From Cercis canadensis (lineage: Eukaryota > Streptophyta > Magnoliopsida > Fabales > Fabaceae): a DNA stretch of 64,000 nt. Numbering within the stretch: position 1 is the first letter of the stretch; each line of letters opens with the position of its first letter. Position numbers and translations under genes: made by a program. Below, piece by piece: positions 48,911 through 60,082 of this stretch. Under the pieces are notes generated by a model. That model was not told the origin of the DNA, did no database searches, and saw nothing but the letters and a program-made list of their open reading frames with translations. Location: NCBI GenBank assembly GCA_003255065.1, contig QAOA01000712.1, forward strand, positions 266,392 through 330,391, read 5' to 3'.

Positions 48911-49322
48911 AAGAAATATACATAAAAAAAACATTTATTTAAAGAGTGTGAAAAAAGAAAACAACTATTATCAGTGACAGAAAATCTATTTTATTTTCAT
49001 TTTTGAGAGTGGAACTCTTGGCATTCATGTTCCAAGGCCATCCAGCGCCATCAATTTATAAGGAAGCAGCAGTGTATATAATTTGTAAGTAGGAATTTTA
49101 AAATCATTTCACCCACTCCAATAAGCTTCATTTACTTATGTGCAGAAAGTGATATCTTTGGGAAAAGATGCTTATCATCTGCTGCATGATTCCCACTAAG
49201 TTGATATGTTTCCTATGCCTTAGATAAGTTTTAACCACAATAGGACTGTTCTAGTTGGAAGTAGGAAGTTAATTTCACTTAATAATTTAATTGAACGGTT
49301 AGGAATGTGTGAGTTATACTGA
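48911..49322. other. Spacer between the pararetrovirus and the hAT element
   Basis: About 400 bp without a recognisable gene. It ends with ATTAAGGT (49323-49330), the left target duplication of the hAT element. Confidence 0.5.
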
Positions 49323-49330
49323 ATTAAGGT

Positions 49331-50365
49331 TAGGGGTGTACAAAACCGACTTGAATTGACCAAACTGAGACAAAACCGAGTTCAAACAGATGAGAATTGG
49401 TTTAAATCGGTTCAAAATTTTCTAAAACTGATCAATTCGATCGGTTCCAAAAATTTTTGAACCAAAGAAAATTGAACTAACTTTAGTATACATATATATT
49501 TTTAAATATTTTTTATATTTTTTATGAGAATATTTAACATACTTGGTTGTGATAGCTTGTTGGTCTCTTATTTTTTTACTAATCATAATAAACCAGGTTC
49601 AAAACTAGCCATGCCTATTTCTTTTTCTTGTTTCATTTTTTCTGCTACATTACCCACAAAATCCCTACATCCCAAATTCTCTCCATTGCAAGTCGTAGCC
49701 CACACTCAACCTTCTCCCTCAAACGTCTTCTTCTTCCTCCCTCTTCCTAACTCTCTCCCTTAGAGTTCTTGATAAGGAGAAGCGTCAATCTCATTGTGCT
49801 GATGTTGGTTCTCACTTGCTCGAACGTTTTAGATCTCTTATGCAAAGACATGAAAGTATGCAATCTTCAATCCAACATCCATGATACCTTTTCTTTGTTT
49901 TGCAATACACTTGCTTCATTTCACGTTTTCCCCCGCCTAGCCATCTATGCATATGCTTGTTCTGAATAGAGCTATTATCTCTGGTTTGAGGGGCCTTGGT
50001 TTCTTGACTTTGGTCTAAGGACTGCTATGTTAGAGTCAGTTGCACCTTATGTTATACACAGACTTTTTTCTTGTTGCTGCAATTTTTTTTGTTGTTTATT
50101 ATTCTCATAATAATTATATTTTGTGCTAGTCATTGGAGATGTGAAGGGAAGAGGCTTAATGGTGGGGGTAGAACTTCTTATCGATCCGAAAGAAAAGACA
50201 CCTACAAATAATAATCATGAACCGACTGAACTGACAATTTTTGGTTTGGTTTGGTTCATTTCGGTTCATGAACCGAAGTACACAATTTCGGTTCATGACT
50301 CTTTTGAATCGACTCCATCAGTTTAGTTCATAAAATCATCTGAACCGAACCGATTTACACCTCTA
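49331..50365. mobile_element. Non-autonomous hAT element carrying a host gene fragment
   Basis: A 1035-bp element with terminal inverted repeats TAGGGGTGTACAAA (left) and TAGAGGTGTAAATC (right, read inward), flanked by a perfect 8-bp TSD ATTAAGGT (49323-49330, 50366-50373), as hAT elements make. Both subterminal regions are rich in GGTTC/GAACCGAA motifs, typical of this group. Its middle holds two exons of a PYD4/AGT3-like aminotransferase gene with the intron between them. No transposase is present. This is therefore a gene-capturing (Pack-type) hAT element. Confidence 0.88.
49764..50203 (+). pseudogene. Captured fragment of a PYD4/AGT3-like aminotransferase gene
   Basis: Exon A (49764-49855, after acceptor TTAG) encodes VLDKEKRQSHCADVGSHLL and ERFRSLMQRHE. 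A donor GTATGC and an acceptor GCTAG (50125-50129) bound an intron. Exon B (50130 to about 50203) encodes IGDVKGRGLMVGVELLIDPK and EKTP. The split codon A|TC joins as Ile, giving HEIIGDV as in the plant family of mitochondrial/peroxisomal class III aminotransferases (AGT2/AGT3, PYD4), which use PLP and act on alanine/beta-alanine and glyoxylate. Only about 55 of some 470 residues are here, near the C-terminal third, so no enzyme can be made. The intron shows that capture was from genomic DNA, not from mRNA. The frame is still open, suggesting recent capture or chance. Confidence 0.82.
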
Positions 50366-50628
50366 ATTAAGGTAATGGACAGTTAGTAAAGCGTTAGTTG
50401 TCCTGAGGTGAACTAAAGTACTTCGAATGAGGTGAAAAGTCATCATCTCCCTATATGTGGAAGAAATTAGAAACGAAAAGTTCTTCCCCCAAGAAGAGAA
50501 TAATATCTCTAGTTTACTTTGAATTCCTAAAAGGCCTTACCATTTCTAGTGGTGAGAAAAAAGCTACTGGAAAGAAGCCTCCCAAAGCACCTCCCATAAC
50601 TCAAGTCTCCATCGAAAATTAGCTAAGA

Positions 50629-51872
50629 ATGGCAAGCTCATCCTGTAAGGTGACAAGGACTATGTGCGGACAAACCGGAAATAACTATTCAAAAGAGTTT
50701 TTCAGAATTATTCTGGGTCCAAAAGACTTCAAAACCTGCCTTCCTAACAGATTGGTAAGTAGAATTCATTGTTGGGTGAATTTTTTAATACTTTGTATCT
50801 TGATATGTTTACATGTTATTTTGAAATTTTCTTTCTCTTGTATTGACCCATTCCTTCTCTGTTGGGTGAGAAAATTTTTTAGAAGTTGCTTGAAAAATTT
50901 GTGAGGCTATGGGGCCATGACCTCAGTACAAATGCCAAATTAATTAACCCAACTGGGATACAATGGATGGTGAAGGTGAGCAGAATACCCAATGGTGGTA
51001 TTTACTTCACTGATGGGTGGGATAAGATTAAGAGGACGTATAACTTCATTCATGGGAGTTGGCTAACATTTAAGTACATGATGAACTCAACGTTCAAGTT
51101 TAAAATTTTTGACCTCGCCACCATGCAAGTAGACTACGATAAACTGCTCCATTAAAGCGGATATGATGAGGAGATGAGAGGACCGAATGCTGAAATTAGA
51201 GGAAAATGAGTGGCAGCAACGAGTATGCATGATGTCTTTCAGGATATCAGCCTCCCTATTCCTCCGATGGAAAAGGTTTATGGGAGTCTAGTTGAAATAA
51301 TTTGCTGTATATCTTCCTAACTTCATTTTCAGCTCTATTCTACTAAATGCATTTGAGTATTGCAGGCAAACCGAGGAGTGCTGAGACAAGTGATGCATCA
51401 TCCTAGATGATTGCTGCCATGCAATTTCAGGCAACTTTGCACAATGATTCTTGGCTAATGGAGTTTCATCAGAAGCACTCTTCTCGTACAATGATGGTAA
51501 TGGAGATCTTTTATCATGATATATTCTAATTTCGCTCATTTTAATTGGGTAAAGTTTGAGACAGCAACCGTAATTAATTACTTTCCAAAAATGGGTTATT
51601 TAAATTTTTGTAATGTGTACCCCGTTTAATCTGAAAGAAGCATATGAAGTTTGTGAGTGGAAATTCCGAAATTTGGACAATGAAAAAGGGGGCACAGTCC
51701 TAGAATGTCACCAGCTTTCCATGGCAAGGTAGAGAAACTTGTGCCAGCATGTCAACTGGGTGGAACCAAGTGAATATTGATTGTGGTATGAAAGAAGGTG
51801 ATGTCATCCTTTTTCAGATAACCAGCAGTAGTAGGAAGGAAATAACCATAATCATCTTCAAGCATGCAGTGT
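50629..51872 (+). pseudogene. B3-domain (REM-like) transcription factor gene, decayed
   Basis: Exon 1 (50629-50754) encodes MASSSCK then EFFRIILGPKDFKTCLPNRL, the start of a B3 DNA-binding domain; donor GTAAGT. Exon 2 (from 50883) continues LLEKFVRLWGHDLSTNAKL, GIQWMVKVSR, GGIYFTDGWDKI, SWLTFKYMMNSTFKFKIFD, completing the first B3 domain, and stops at 51155. Beyond, about 51630-51872 holds a second, broken B3-like segment ending KEGDVILFQITSSS and ITIIIFKHAV-stop. REM proteins normally have two or more B3 domains, so the gene is probably a pseudogene with a lesion after the first domain; a short single-domain protein is possible. The hAT element lies 255 bp upstream. Confidence 0.72.
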
Positions 51873-51925
51873 AGTTAACTATGGGACATCTGTTTTGTCT
51901 TTACTTTTAATCTTTCGGTTGCTAG

Positions 51926-51966
<41 letters not shown>

Positions 51967-51967
51967 N
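51926..51967. repeat. Poly-T run ending in N
   Basis: About 40 T residues followed by a single N at 51967, so the true length is unknown and the assembly is joined here. Confidence 0.9.
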
Positions 51968-52159
51968 AGTTGTGAACATTTAAATTTATTTTCATGTTAA
52001 GATTGGATTTGTATTATGCATATCCGTTGCTTAATTGTTGTTCTGGACCAACCTATTCCTACTTCCCCGTAATTGGAGTTCTAACCCTGTCGAACTGCCA
52101 CTAGCTCAGCCTCTTCTGTTTAACCTTATAAAAAGTTCTTGGGCATTGTAGTGGATGTG

Positions 52160-52345
52160 AATTGAAGTATATTAATGTTTCTTAAATTAGATAGACCTCT
52201 TTTACTTTACTAGTTAGTAGTATAACATAACTTTACTAGTTAGCAATAAATTATAATGACCTTTTTAGATGTTTGAGCAAATATTGTTTCAGAAATTATA
52301 TAGACCTCCTTTACTTTACTAGTTAGTAGTATAACAGAACTTCCG
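52160..52345. repeat. Imperfect tandem duplication (~130-bp spacing)
   Basis: The phrase ACTTTACTAGTTAGTAGTAT occurs at about 52203-52222 and 52313-52332, with preceding ATAGACCTC also shared. A local duplication in spacer DNA, flanked by nothing recognisable. Confidence 0.6.
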
Positions 52346-52456
52346 CTTCCTTATTTTATAAGCTACTAATACATCTCTTCTATTTAGCTAGAACATAACA
52401 TAAAAATACTCTTCAAATTGTAGTCTTATTATTGTTATTAGAAGAAAATGGGGTGG

Positions 52457-53371
52457 TGATGTGGATCCACTTGAAGAAACCAAGCCAAATCCAATCCAAA
52501 TTAGCCAAGGATCCCAAGAAGATTGAATAACAGAAAATCAAGCAAAGATTGATGGAAAATATGTGAAGACCTTTGAAAACCAAGCAAGGCAACCTAGTTT
52601 TAGCAATTCTTAACTAACCCTCTTTAACCCGAATAATCAACAATCAACATGAACAAGATGTAGAAGTGAATAAACTGCCATACTCTAGATTAGGGAAGAA
52701 GGAGAGTGATTAGGTTCAGAAACACCATGCTAGGAATCCACCTAGATGGTTTAAGCTCTCCATGGAGAGAACAAGAGAGAAAACTTCTCAATTCTATTAT
52801 CAAAATGTTCATTGGTTGCTGAAGACAAAGGCTTCAGCTCCTTAAATAGTTTAGGAGAAAAATCAACAAGTCTTAACACAAAATACCCGAAAAGAAAGTA
52901 AAACTCGTAGAACTAAACTAGCGTGACATGACCTAGCAACATGACAGTGTTCCTGCCCATGTTCCCACCTCCAGTAGGTCTGTTGCTAGGACACAGTTGA
53001 CGACACGCTCGTGTTCTACCTCTAGTGACTAGTTGGTCTTGGTGTCTCGACACGGTCATAAACATGCCTGTGTTGCCTCTCGGGTAGCATGACACGGCTT
53101 GTGTTCCTCTTTGTTTAGGCCATGTTTCTTCTCTGTAAGCATGACACGACCAGGATCTAGGAGAACACGGCCGTGTTCCTCTTCCCTTGCAGCTATGCAT
53201 GTGAGCCACTTCATTTGGTTTGTCTTAGTGTCCTCCGGAGCCAAGTCCTCTTCCTTGTATACTTGTTTCAGCAGCAATCCAACATGCATTTTAAGGTGCT
53301 TTGCCCTAAACCTAGTGATAGGACCTTCAAGTTCTTCCTTGGTCTTGGCTATGCTTCCTTGATCCCCATCA
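52457..53371 (-). repeat. 3' LTR of the Ty3/gypsy element
   Basis: 915 bp from TGATGTGGATCCAC to GATCCCCATCA on the plus strand. Contains several copies of a palindromic GACACGGCCGTGTTC-type motif, some with decayed CG sites, and the polyprotein tail on the minus strand (about 53371-53056). Confidence 0.93.
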
Positions 53372-53625
53372 TTTCCTTCTTCTTTAAAAGGATTTGACCT
53401 CAAATCCGAAGTACCTACATCATGATAAGGAGACAAGTTGGCCATATTAAAAGTAGAATGGATAGAAGGACTACCTGGAAGCTCTATCTTGTAAGCATTG
53501 TCACCAAGTCTTTGTAAGACTTTAAATGGGCCATCACCTCTAGGTAAGAGCTTAGATTTCCTTTGTGTAGGAAACCTCTCCTTACGCATATGAACCCAAA
53601 CCATGTCACCTGGTTGAAAAATCAT
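53056..53625 (-). pseudogene. Polyprotein C-terminal region, running into the 3' LTR (fossil)
   Basis: Begins after the integrase core with FQPGDMVWVHMRKERFPTQR, then GPFKVLQRLGDNAYKIELPG, and continues through GPITRFRAKHLK into the LTR itself. The same coding-like tail is present as a duplicate in the 5' LTR (minus strand, about 60070-59768). Such overlap between pol and LTR is known for some Ty3/gypsy clades. Confidence 0.75.
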
Positions 53626-53670
53626 TTTCTTTCGATTTCTATTAACCCTAGATGCATAGGTCTCATTCTT

Positions 53671-54680
53671 CTATTCAATTTGTGCTCTAACCTTAGCATG
53701 CAAATGCTTAACATATTCAGCTCTCTTTTTCCTATCTAATTGAACTCTTTGATGCATAGGTAAAGCAAGTAAGTCAAGAGGAGTCAAAGGGTTAAAACCA
53801 TAAGCACACTTAAAAGGAGACACTCTAGTGGTAGTGTGAACAGCTATATTATAGGCAAACTCTACATGAGGGAGACACTCCTCCCAAGCCCTTAAATTCT
53901 TATTAAGAATAGCCCTTAAGAGACTAGTGAGAGTCCTATTGGTCACCTTTGTTTGTCCATCCGTTTGAGGATGCCAAGTGGTAGAATACAGAAATTTAGT
54001 GCCTAATTTAGCCCAAAGTGTCCTCCAAAAATGGCTTACAAACTTAGTGTCCCTATCTGACACAATACTCCGAGGCATGTCATGCAACCTAACAATGTTT
54101 TGGAAAAACAAGTTAGCTATGTAGGAAGCATCATCAGTTTCCTTGCATGCTACAAAATGAGCCATCTTAGAAAATATGTCTACTATAACAAAGATGGAAT
54201 CATGACCATGTTTAGTCCTTGGTAGTCCTAGGATAAAGTCCATAGAAAGGTCTATTCAAGGAGAATCGAGGACAGGCAATGGAGTATAAAGACCATGGGG
54301 TTTAGTGGTAGGCTTAGCTTGTCTACATGTTGTGCACCTAATGCAGAAATTTTCCACATCTTTCCTCATGTTTGGCCAAAAGAAATGCTCATGCAATGTG
54401 TCATGCATTTTATGCTTACCAAAATGCCCCATGAGACCCCCCTCATGTGCTTTCCTAATGAGCAACTCTTTTAAAGATCCTATAGGCATACATATCTTGT
54501 TACCCTTAAACAAATACCCCTCACGCTTATACATTCTCTCAACAGCCCCTTTATCACAAGCATGGAAGTAAGAAGCAAAATCATCATCATTGGCATACAT
54601 ATCCTTAACTTGATCAAATCCAAGTAATTTGCAAGAAAGCATAGAGATAAGTGCATACCTCCTTGAGAGTGCATCGGCCA
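53671..54680 (-). pseudogene. Integrase region of the Ty3/gypsy element (fossil)
   Basis: Shows the HHCC zinc-binding module ([20 protein letters not shown] region with CIRCTTC) and the integrase core ([25 protein letters not shown]-like [30 protein letters not shown]). The order RNase H to integrase is that of Ty3/gypsy, not Ty1/copia. Confidence 0.85.
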
Positions 54681-54689
54681 CCACATTTT

Positions 54690-56124
54690 TAGCCCCTTTC
54701 TTGTACTTGATCACATAAGGAAAAGATTCAATAAATTCCAGCCAACGTGCATGCCTTTTGTTAAGTCTCAATTGCCCTTTCAAATGCTTAAGAGTTTCAT
54801 GATCCGAATGAATCACAAATTCCTTAGGCATTAGATAGTGCTGTCATGTTTTCAAAGCTCTAACTAAAGCATACAACTCTTTATCATAAGTAGAATAATT
54901 AAGAGAAGCACCATTTAACTTTTCACTAAAGTATGCAATAGGATGCCCTTGCTGCATTAAAACAGCCCCAATACCTACCCCAGATGCATCACATTCAATT
55001 TCAAAAGAACTCTTAAAGTTAGGTAATTGAAGTAAAGGGGCATTGCACAACCTATCCTTTAGTGTTTGAAAAGCTTTCTCTTGTGCACTATCCCACTTAA
55101 ATCCAACACTCTTCTTCACAATTTCAGTTAAGGGTGCGGCAATAGAGCTAAAATTGAGAACAAACCGAAGGTAAAATCTGGCTAAACTGTGGAAGCTCCT
55201 CACCTTACTCAAAGTCTTGGGTGTTGGCCATTCCTCAATAGCCTTCACATTCTCTCTATCTACTTCTACCTCTCTAGAGCTTACAAGAAACCCTAGGAAT
55301 ATCAAGTGATTAGTGCAAAAGATACATTTATTTAAATTGGCATACAATTCTTGTTCTTTTAACACTTGCATCACACATCTTAAATGGACAGCATGCTCAT
55401 CAATTGATTTGTTATACACAAGTATGTCATCAAAGTAAACCACAACAAATCTACCAATTAATTCACGAAGGACATGGTTCATAAGGCGCATAAAAGTGCT
55501 TGGTGCATTGGTCAAGCCAAATGACATAACCAACCACTCATACAAACTAAACTTGGTTTTGAAAGTTGTTTTCCATTCATCCCCTTCACAAATTCTAATT
55601 TGGTGATAACCACTCTTTAAGTCCAATTTAGAAAACACACATGACTCAAACAACTCATCAAGCATATCATCTAACCTAGGGATAAGGTGACGATATTTTA
55701 CCGTTATCTTGTTAATGGCGCAACAATCCACACACATGCGCCAAGTTCCATCTTTCTTTGGCACCAACAAGACCGGAACAGCACATGGGCTTATGCTTTC
55801 TCTAATGTGGCCTTTGGATAGCAACTCTTCAATTCGCTTTTGGAGCTCCTTTGTCTCATCCGAATTTGCTCTATTGGAGGGTCTATTAGGCAGCACCGAA
55901 TTTGGAATGAAATCCATGTGGTGTTCGATTCCCCTCATAGGTGGCAGCCCTATAGGAGTCTCCTCCGGGAACACCTCTTCAAACTCCCTAAGCAAAGAAG
56001 TCACAACACTAGGAAGAGAATTGTTAGCATTAGATAAATTCAAGTAAGCATTTTTAACCACAAGCAAAATCATAGGAGTATGAGAAAAGAGTGCATTTTT
56101 AACCTCACTAGCACTTGCAAACAA
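54690..56124 (-). pseudogene. Reverse transcriptase and RNase H region of the Ty3/gypsy element (fossil)
   Basis: Has [50 protein letters not shown] and the catalytic YFDDILVYN box, then RNase H starts [20 protein letters not shown] and [15 protein letters not shown]; further on, [15 protein letters not shown] clear Ty3/gypsy pol arrangement. Confidence 0.9.
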
Positions 56125-56417
56125 AAAATTATTTTCTTCTTTTTTCTCACTGTTTCACTCTCTTTGCTTACTCTCATTTCTTTTTCTCTCCCTTGGCTCT
56201 CGGCCTCTTATCTCTTTGTACTCTTCTCTACGCTTTTTCCCTCTCCATTCTTCATCTTTTGTCTCTTAAGCTCACTCGCTCTCTTAACTTTTCTTTGATC
56301 TTCAAGAATCTGCCTTGGAGTCATGGGAATCAAAGTGATAGGCTTCTTGTTGAAGACAAATTAGTACTTGTTTGAAAAACCCTCATCAATCACCTTGCGA
56401 TTAAATTGCCAAGGTCT

Positions 56418-57560
56418 TCAAAGAAGTAAGTGACTAACTTGCATTGGGACAACATCACATAGCACCATGTCTTCATATTTCCCAATAGAAAATGCAACTA
56501 GCACTTGCCTTGTCACTTTCGCTTCACTACCTTCATTCAGCCATTGGAGGAGATAGAGTTTAGGATGGTTTGAAGTGAGTAGGTCCAACTTGTCCACTAG
56601 AGTCTTGCTAGCAACATTGGTGCAGCTCCCCCCATCAATGATAACTCCACACACCTTTCCTTTGACTGAGCACCTAGTATGGAAAATGCTTTCCCTTTGT
56701 GCTTCATCAATTTCCTCCATTTGAGTACTCAAAGCTCTCCTAACTACCATTAAATAATCACCTTCCTCAGTTGTCATTCCCTCACCATGCTCTTCCTCAC
56801 TAGATTCACTCATTTCTTCCTCTTCATGCTCGCTTTCAGTGACATACTCCTCTCCCTTAAGAATCATTACTCTCTTGTTAGAGCATTGAGAAGCAATTTG
56901 CTCTATTCCATGACACCTAAAGCATTTAACATCTCTAAATCTTTGAGGTTGTGAGGTCTCAAGTTTACCTTTGGAGATAAAGGTAGGCTCTTTGGCATGA
57001 AACTTAGGCAGTTCTGTTTTGGGTTTAGAAGGCACCATTTCCTTGTCTTTCTTCCATGTAGACTTCCATGTTGAAGTAGTACTTGGCCCAAATCTTGAAG
57101 AACCCCTCCTCTTAAGTTGTCTCTCCACTTAAGTAGCTTTAACAAGGTCCATCATGTCACTAAAATGATGAAGCTCCACCACATTGACTATTTCCCTATT
57201 CAGCCCATGAAGAAATCTAGTCATGGTTGCCTCAACATCTTCTTCAATGTTAGCCCGGATCATTGCCACCTTGGAAGGAAGGAATGCTTATTTTAATGGA
57301 GCTGAAGTCATCATCCATTCTCCTTTCTTCTCTTGCACGGTATGGTCCTCTTGGAGGAATGATTTCAGCAGAACTATCACTAGAATAATGATCATCTCTT
57401 TCTCTTCTCCTTTGGTTAGGAATTGGCTCTCTTGGCTATCTATTCTCTAGCCTTTGTAATCTATCCATCACCTCTTCATGCCTCACTTCCATTCTAGCAA
57501 AGTGCTGCTGCATGGCTTGCAATGTGAATCGCAAATTTGGTGCTTCATGTTCCTCTTCCA
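56418..57560 (-). pseudogene. gag and protease region of the Ty3/gypsy element (fossil)
   Basis: A gag start with a charged coiled-coil-like stretch (MEEEHEAPNLRFTLQAM; RLQRLENR), a zinc knuckle (CFRCHGIEQIASQC), an acidic linker, and an aspartic protease region with VIIDGGSCTNVASKTLVDKL. A partial gag: the central capsid part is poorly represented. Confidence 0.75.
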
Positions 57561-59136
57561 TGATTAAGAATAGAAACTGCACAAAATGGTTAGAATAAAC
57601 AAGGAACCTCACCACACTTCTCCCGTGTATGACACTCAAGTGTTTGTTCCTCTATTCACTCGTGTATGACTCTCCTTAAGGCTTTTATCAAAATAGTCTC
57701 ACCCTCTCTTGCCTTTTACCACTCAATTCTCTCTTGATAATCTCAATAGAATGCAAAGTCACAGCTGGGCAGTCACTAACACAAGTGATCCAAACCAAAT
57801 CAATCACCTAGAAGAAATGCGAGAATGTGCAAGAAGAATAACAATGCACAATAGTGCGGGGTGCACAAATTAATCAAGTAAGGACAGCACTCAAACGAAA
57901 AGGAAGTTACAACTAGAATAATGAGAAACTAAGAGACAATAACAAACAAAATTTGAAACAAAGGTATGAAAGACAAAGTCCCAATTTCAATTCAATTAGA
58001 AAATAAACCAAGTCACTAAGAAATACACCTTGGTGGCCAAAAACAGGGTAGCTAGCCTTTTACCTAAGCTTAGAAAAATTTGGATAATTCTAGTATGCTT
58101 TACTTAGGCCATTTGACCATTCGTACTTTTCTTCCTTCTATGATTTCTTTTCTTAAAGGTTCTTTTACTCTCAACTGAGTCTTTTCTCTCTTATCTTTTT
58201 TTTTTTTTTTTTTTTTTTTTAAACTTCCAGTAAGCTCAACACGGTAGGGGACACAGCCAGGACACGGCCCGTGTTCAACCCTCCACCTCTCTGCCTTCAG
58301 AACATGTCCAGGACACGACCATCAGTTTAATGAACACGGCTGTGTTCAACGTTACCATTTCTGACTTCTACCCAGAATTTGAACTAAGCTTAAGGAAATG
58401 TGATTTTACCCCAAGGTTAAGTATTTTAGCCATACTTCAGGGTATTTTCAAAGCCACTTAGTAATTTCCTTTAGATTAAAAGCAAGATTAATCAATTAAT
58501 CTAAAATAAATGAAAGGAAAGTTACCAAACTAAGCCTTAGTGGCAGTTATAGGGACACAAGGGAAAATATCATAAGAGAATAACTGACTTCAGATTTGGA
58601 AGCAATCAGCCATGGAAGTCCATGAAGGATTCATTCATTCAAGCTAAATTCAAGAGCATACAATCAGATTTTTAAAGAATTACCAACATGAATTTAATCC
58701 AAATCAAGTTAATGCTCATTCATCTAACTCAAATTAACATTTATGAAATCCATCAAGTGATTCAACCATGAACCGAATTAGATTTACACAATCCAGCCAA
58801 AGTAAACATACATAAATCAAGCTAAGCTGGATATCAACAAAAACTCAAGGACCAGAAGATGAACAAAAAATGGCAGAAATTGAAAAATAGAGCAGAAAAC
58901 CCAAAAAATCTAAATCTACCCAAATTTGAATCAAACCACTGAAATTCAAAGGATCCAAGTTCAATTAACTTAGATCTAACAAGAACCAACTCAGATCAAG
59001 CTCAAAGAATCCATGGATAGTTCAGACCATAAATGATTTTTTTTTTTTTGTGAAATTTTCTAGATTCATTTTTAAAGATGAAAACAAGATTATCAATAGG
59101 AATTTAAGATAGATGCCAACCTTTCTTGGAGCCAAA

Positions 59137-59148
59137 GCTCTGATACCA
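59137..59148 (-). other. Primer-binding site, tRNA-iMet (Ty3/gypsy element)
   Basis: On the minus strand TGGTATCAGAGC, two bases after the 5' LTR end. The complement of initiator tRNA-Met. Confidence 0.9.
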
Positions 59149-59150
59149 AT

Positions 59151-60077
59151 TGATGTGGATCCACTTGAAGAAACCAAGCCAAATCCAATCCAAATTAGCC
59201 AAGGATCCCAAGAAGATTGAATAACATAAAATCAAGCAAAGATGGATGGAAAATATGTGAAGACCTTTGAAAACCAAGCAAGGCAACCTAGTTTTAACAA
59301 TGCTTAACTAACCTTCCTTAACCCAAATAATCAACAATCAACATGAACAAGATGTAGAAGTGAATAAACCGCCACACTCTAGATTAGGGAAGAAGAAGAG
59401 TGATAAGGTTCAGAAACACCATGCTAGGAATCCACCTAGATGGCTTGAGCTCTCCATGGAGAGAACAAGAGAGAAAACTTCTCAATTCTATTATCAAAAT
59501 GTTCATTGGTTGTTGAAGACAAAGGCTTCAGCTCCTTAAATAGTTTAGGAGAAAAATCAACAAGTCTTCACACAAAATACCCGAAAAGAAAGTAAAACTC
59601 GTAGAACTAAACTAGCGTGACACGGCCTAGCAACATGATTGTGTTCCTGCCCGTGTTCCCACCTCCAGTAGGTGTGTTGCCAGGACACGGTCGACGACAC
59701 GCCCGTGTTCTACCTCCAATGACTAGTTGGTCTCGGTGTCTCGACATGGTCATAGACACACCCGTGTTCATGCCCGTGTTGCCTCTCGGGTAGCATGACA
59801 CGGCCCGTGTTCCTCTCTGGTTAGGCCATGTTTCTTCTTTGTAAGCATGACACGACCAGGATTTGGGAGAACACGGCCGTGTTCCCTTTCCCTTGTAGCT
59901 ATGCATGTGAGCCACTTCATTTGGTTTGTCTTGGTGTCCTCCGGAGCCAAGTCCTCTTCCTCGCATACTTGTTTCAGTAGCAATCCAACATGCATTTTAA
60001 GGTGCTTTGCCCTAGACCTAGTGATAGGACCTTCAAGTTCTTCCTTGGTCTCGGCTATGCTTCCTTGATCCCCATCA
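59151..60077 (-). repeat. 5' LTR of the Ty3/gypsy element
   Basis: 927 bp with the same ends as the left LTR. Its CG-containing palindromes (ACACGGCCGTGTTC type) are better preserved than in the 3' LTR. Confidence 0.93.
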
Positions 60078-60082
60078 GGTGG

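Larger units (their letters stand above)
52457..60077 (-). mobile_element. Ty3/gypsy LTR retrotransposon, minus strand (fossil, nearly full length)
   Basis: A 7.6-kb element with two LTRs (5' LTR 59151-60077, 3' LTR 52457-53371), a perfect 5-bp TSD GGTGG (52452-52456, 60078-60082), a tRNA-iMet primer site beside the 5' LTR and a purine-rich tract beside the 3' LTR (53372-53386). Gag, protease, reverse transcriptase, RNase H and integrase follow in Ty3/gypsy order. The element is broken, with a handful of breaks. Its LTRs are very similar, differing mostly by C/T changes and a 12-bp indel, so insertion was recent. The polyprotein tail enters the 3' LTR and no chromodomain is seen, which recalls the CRM clade; the clade assignment is inference. 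Confidence 0.92.
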
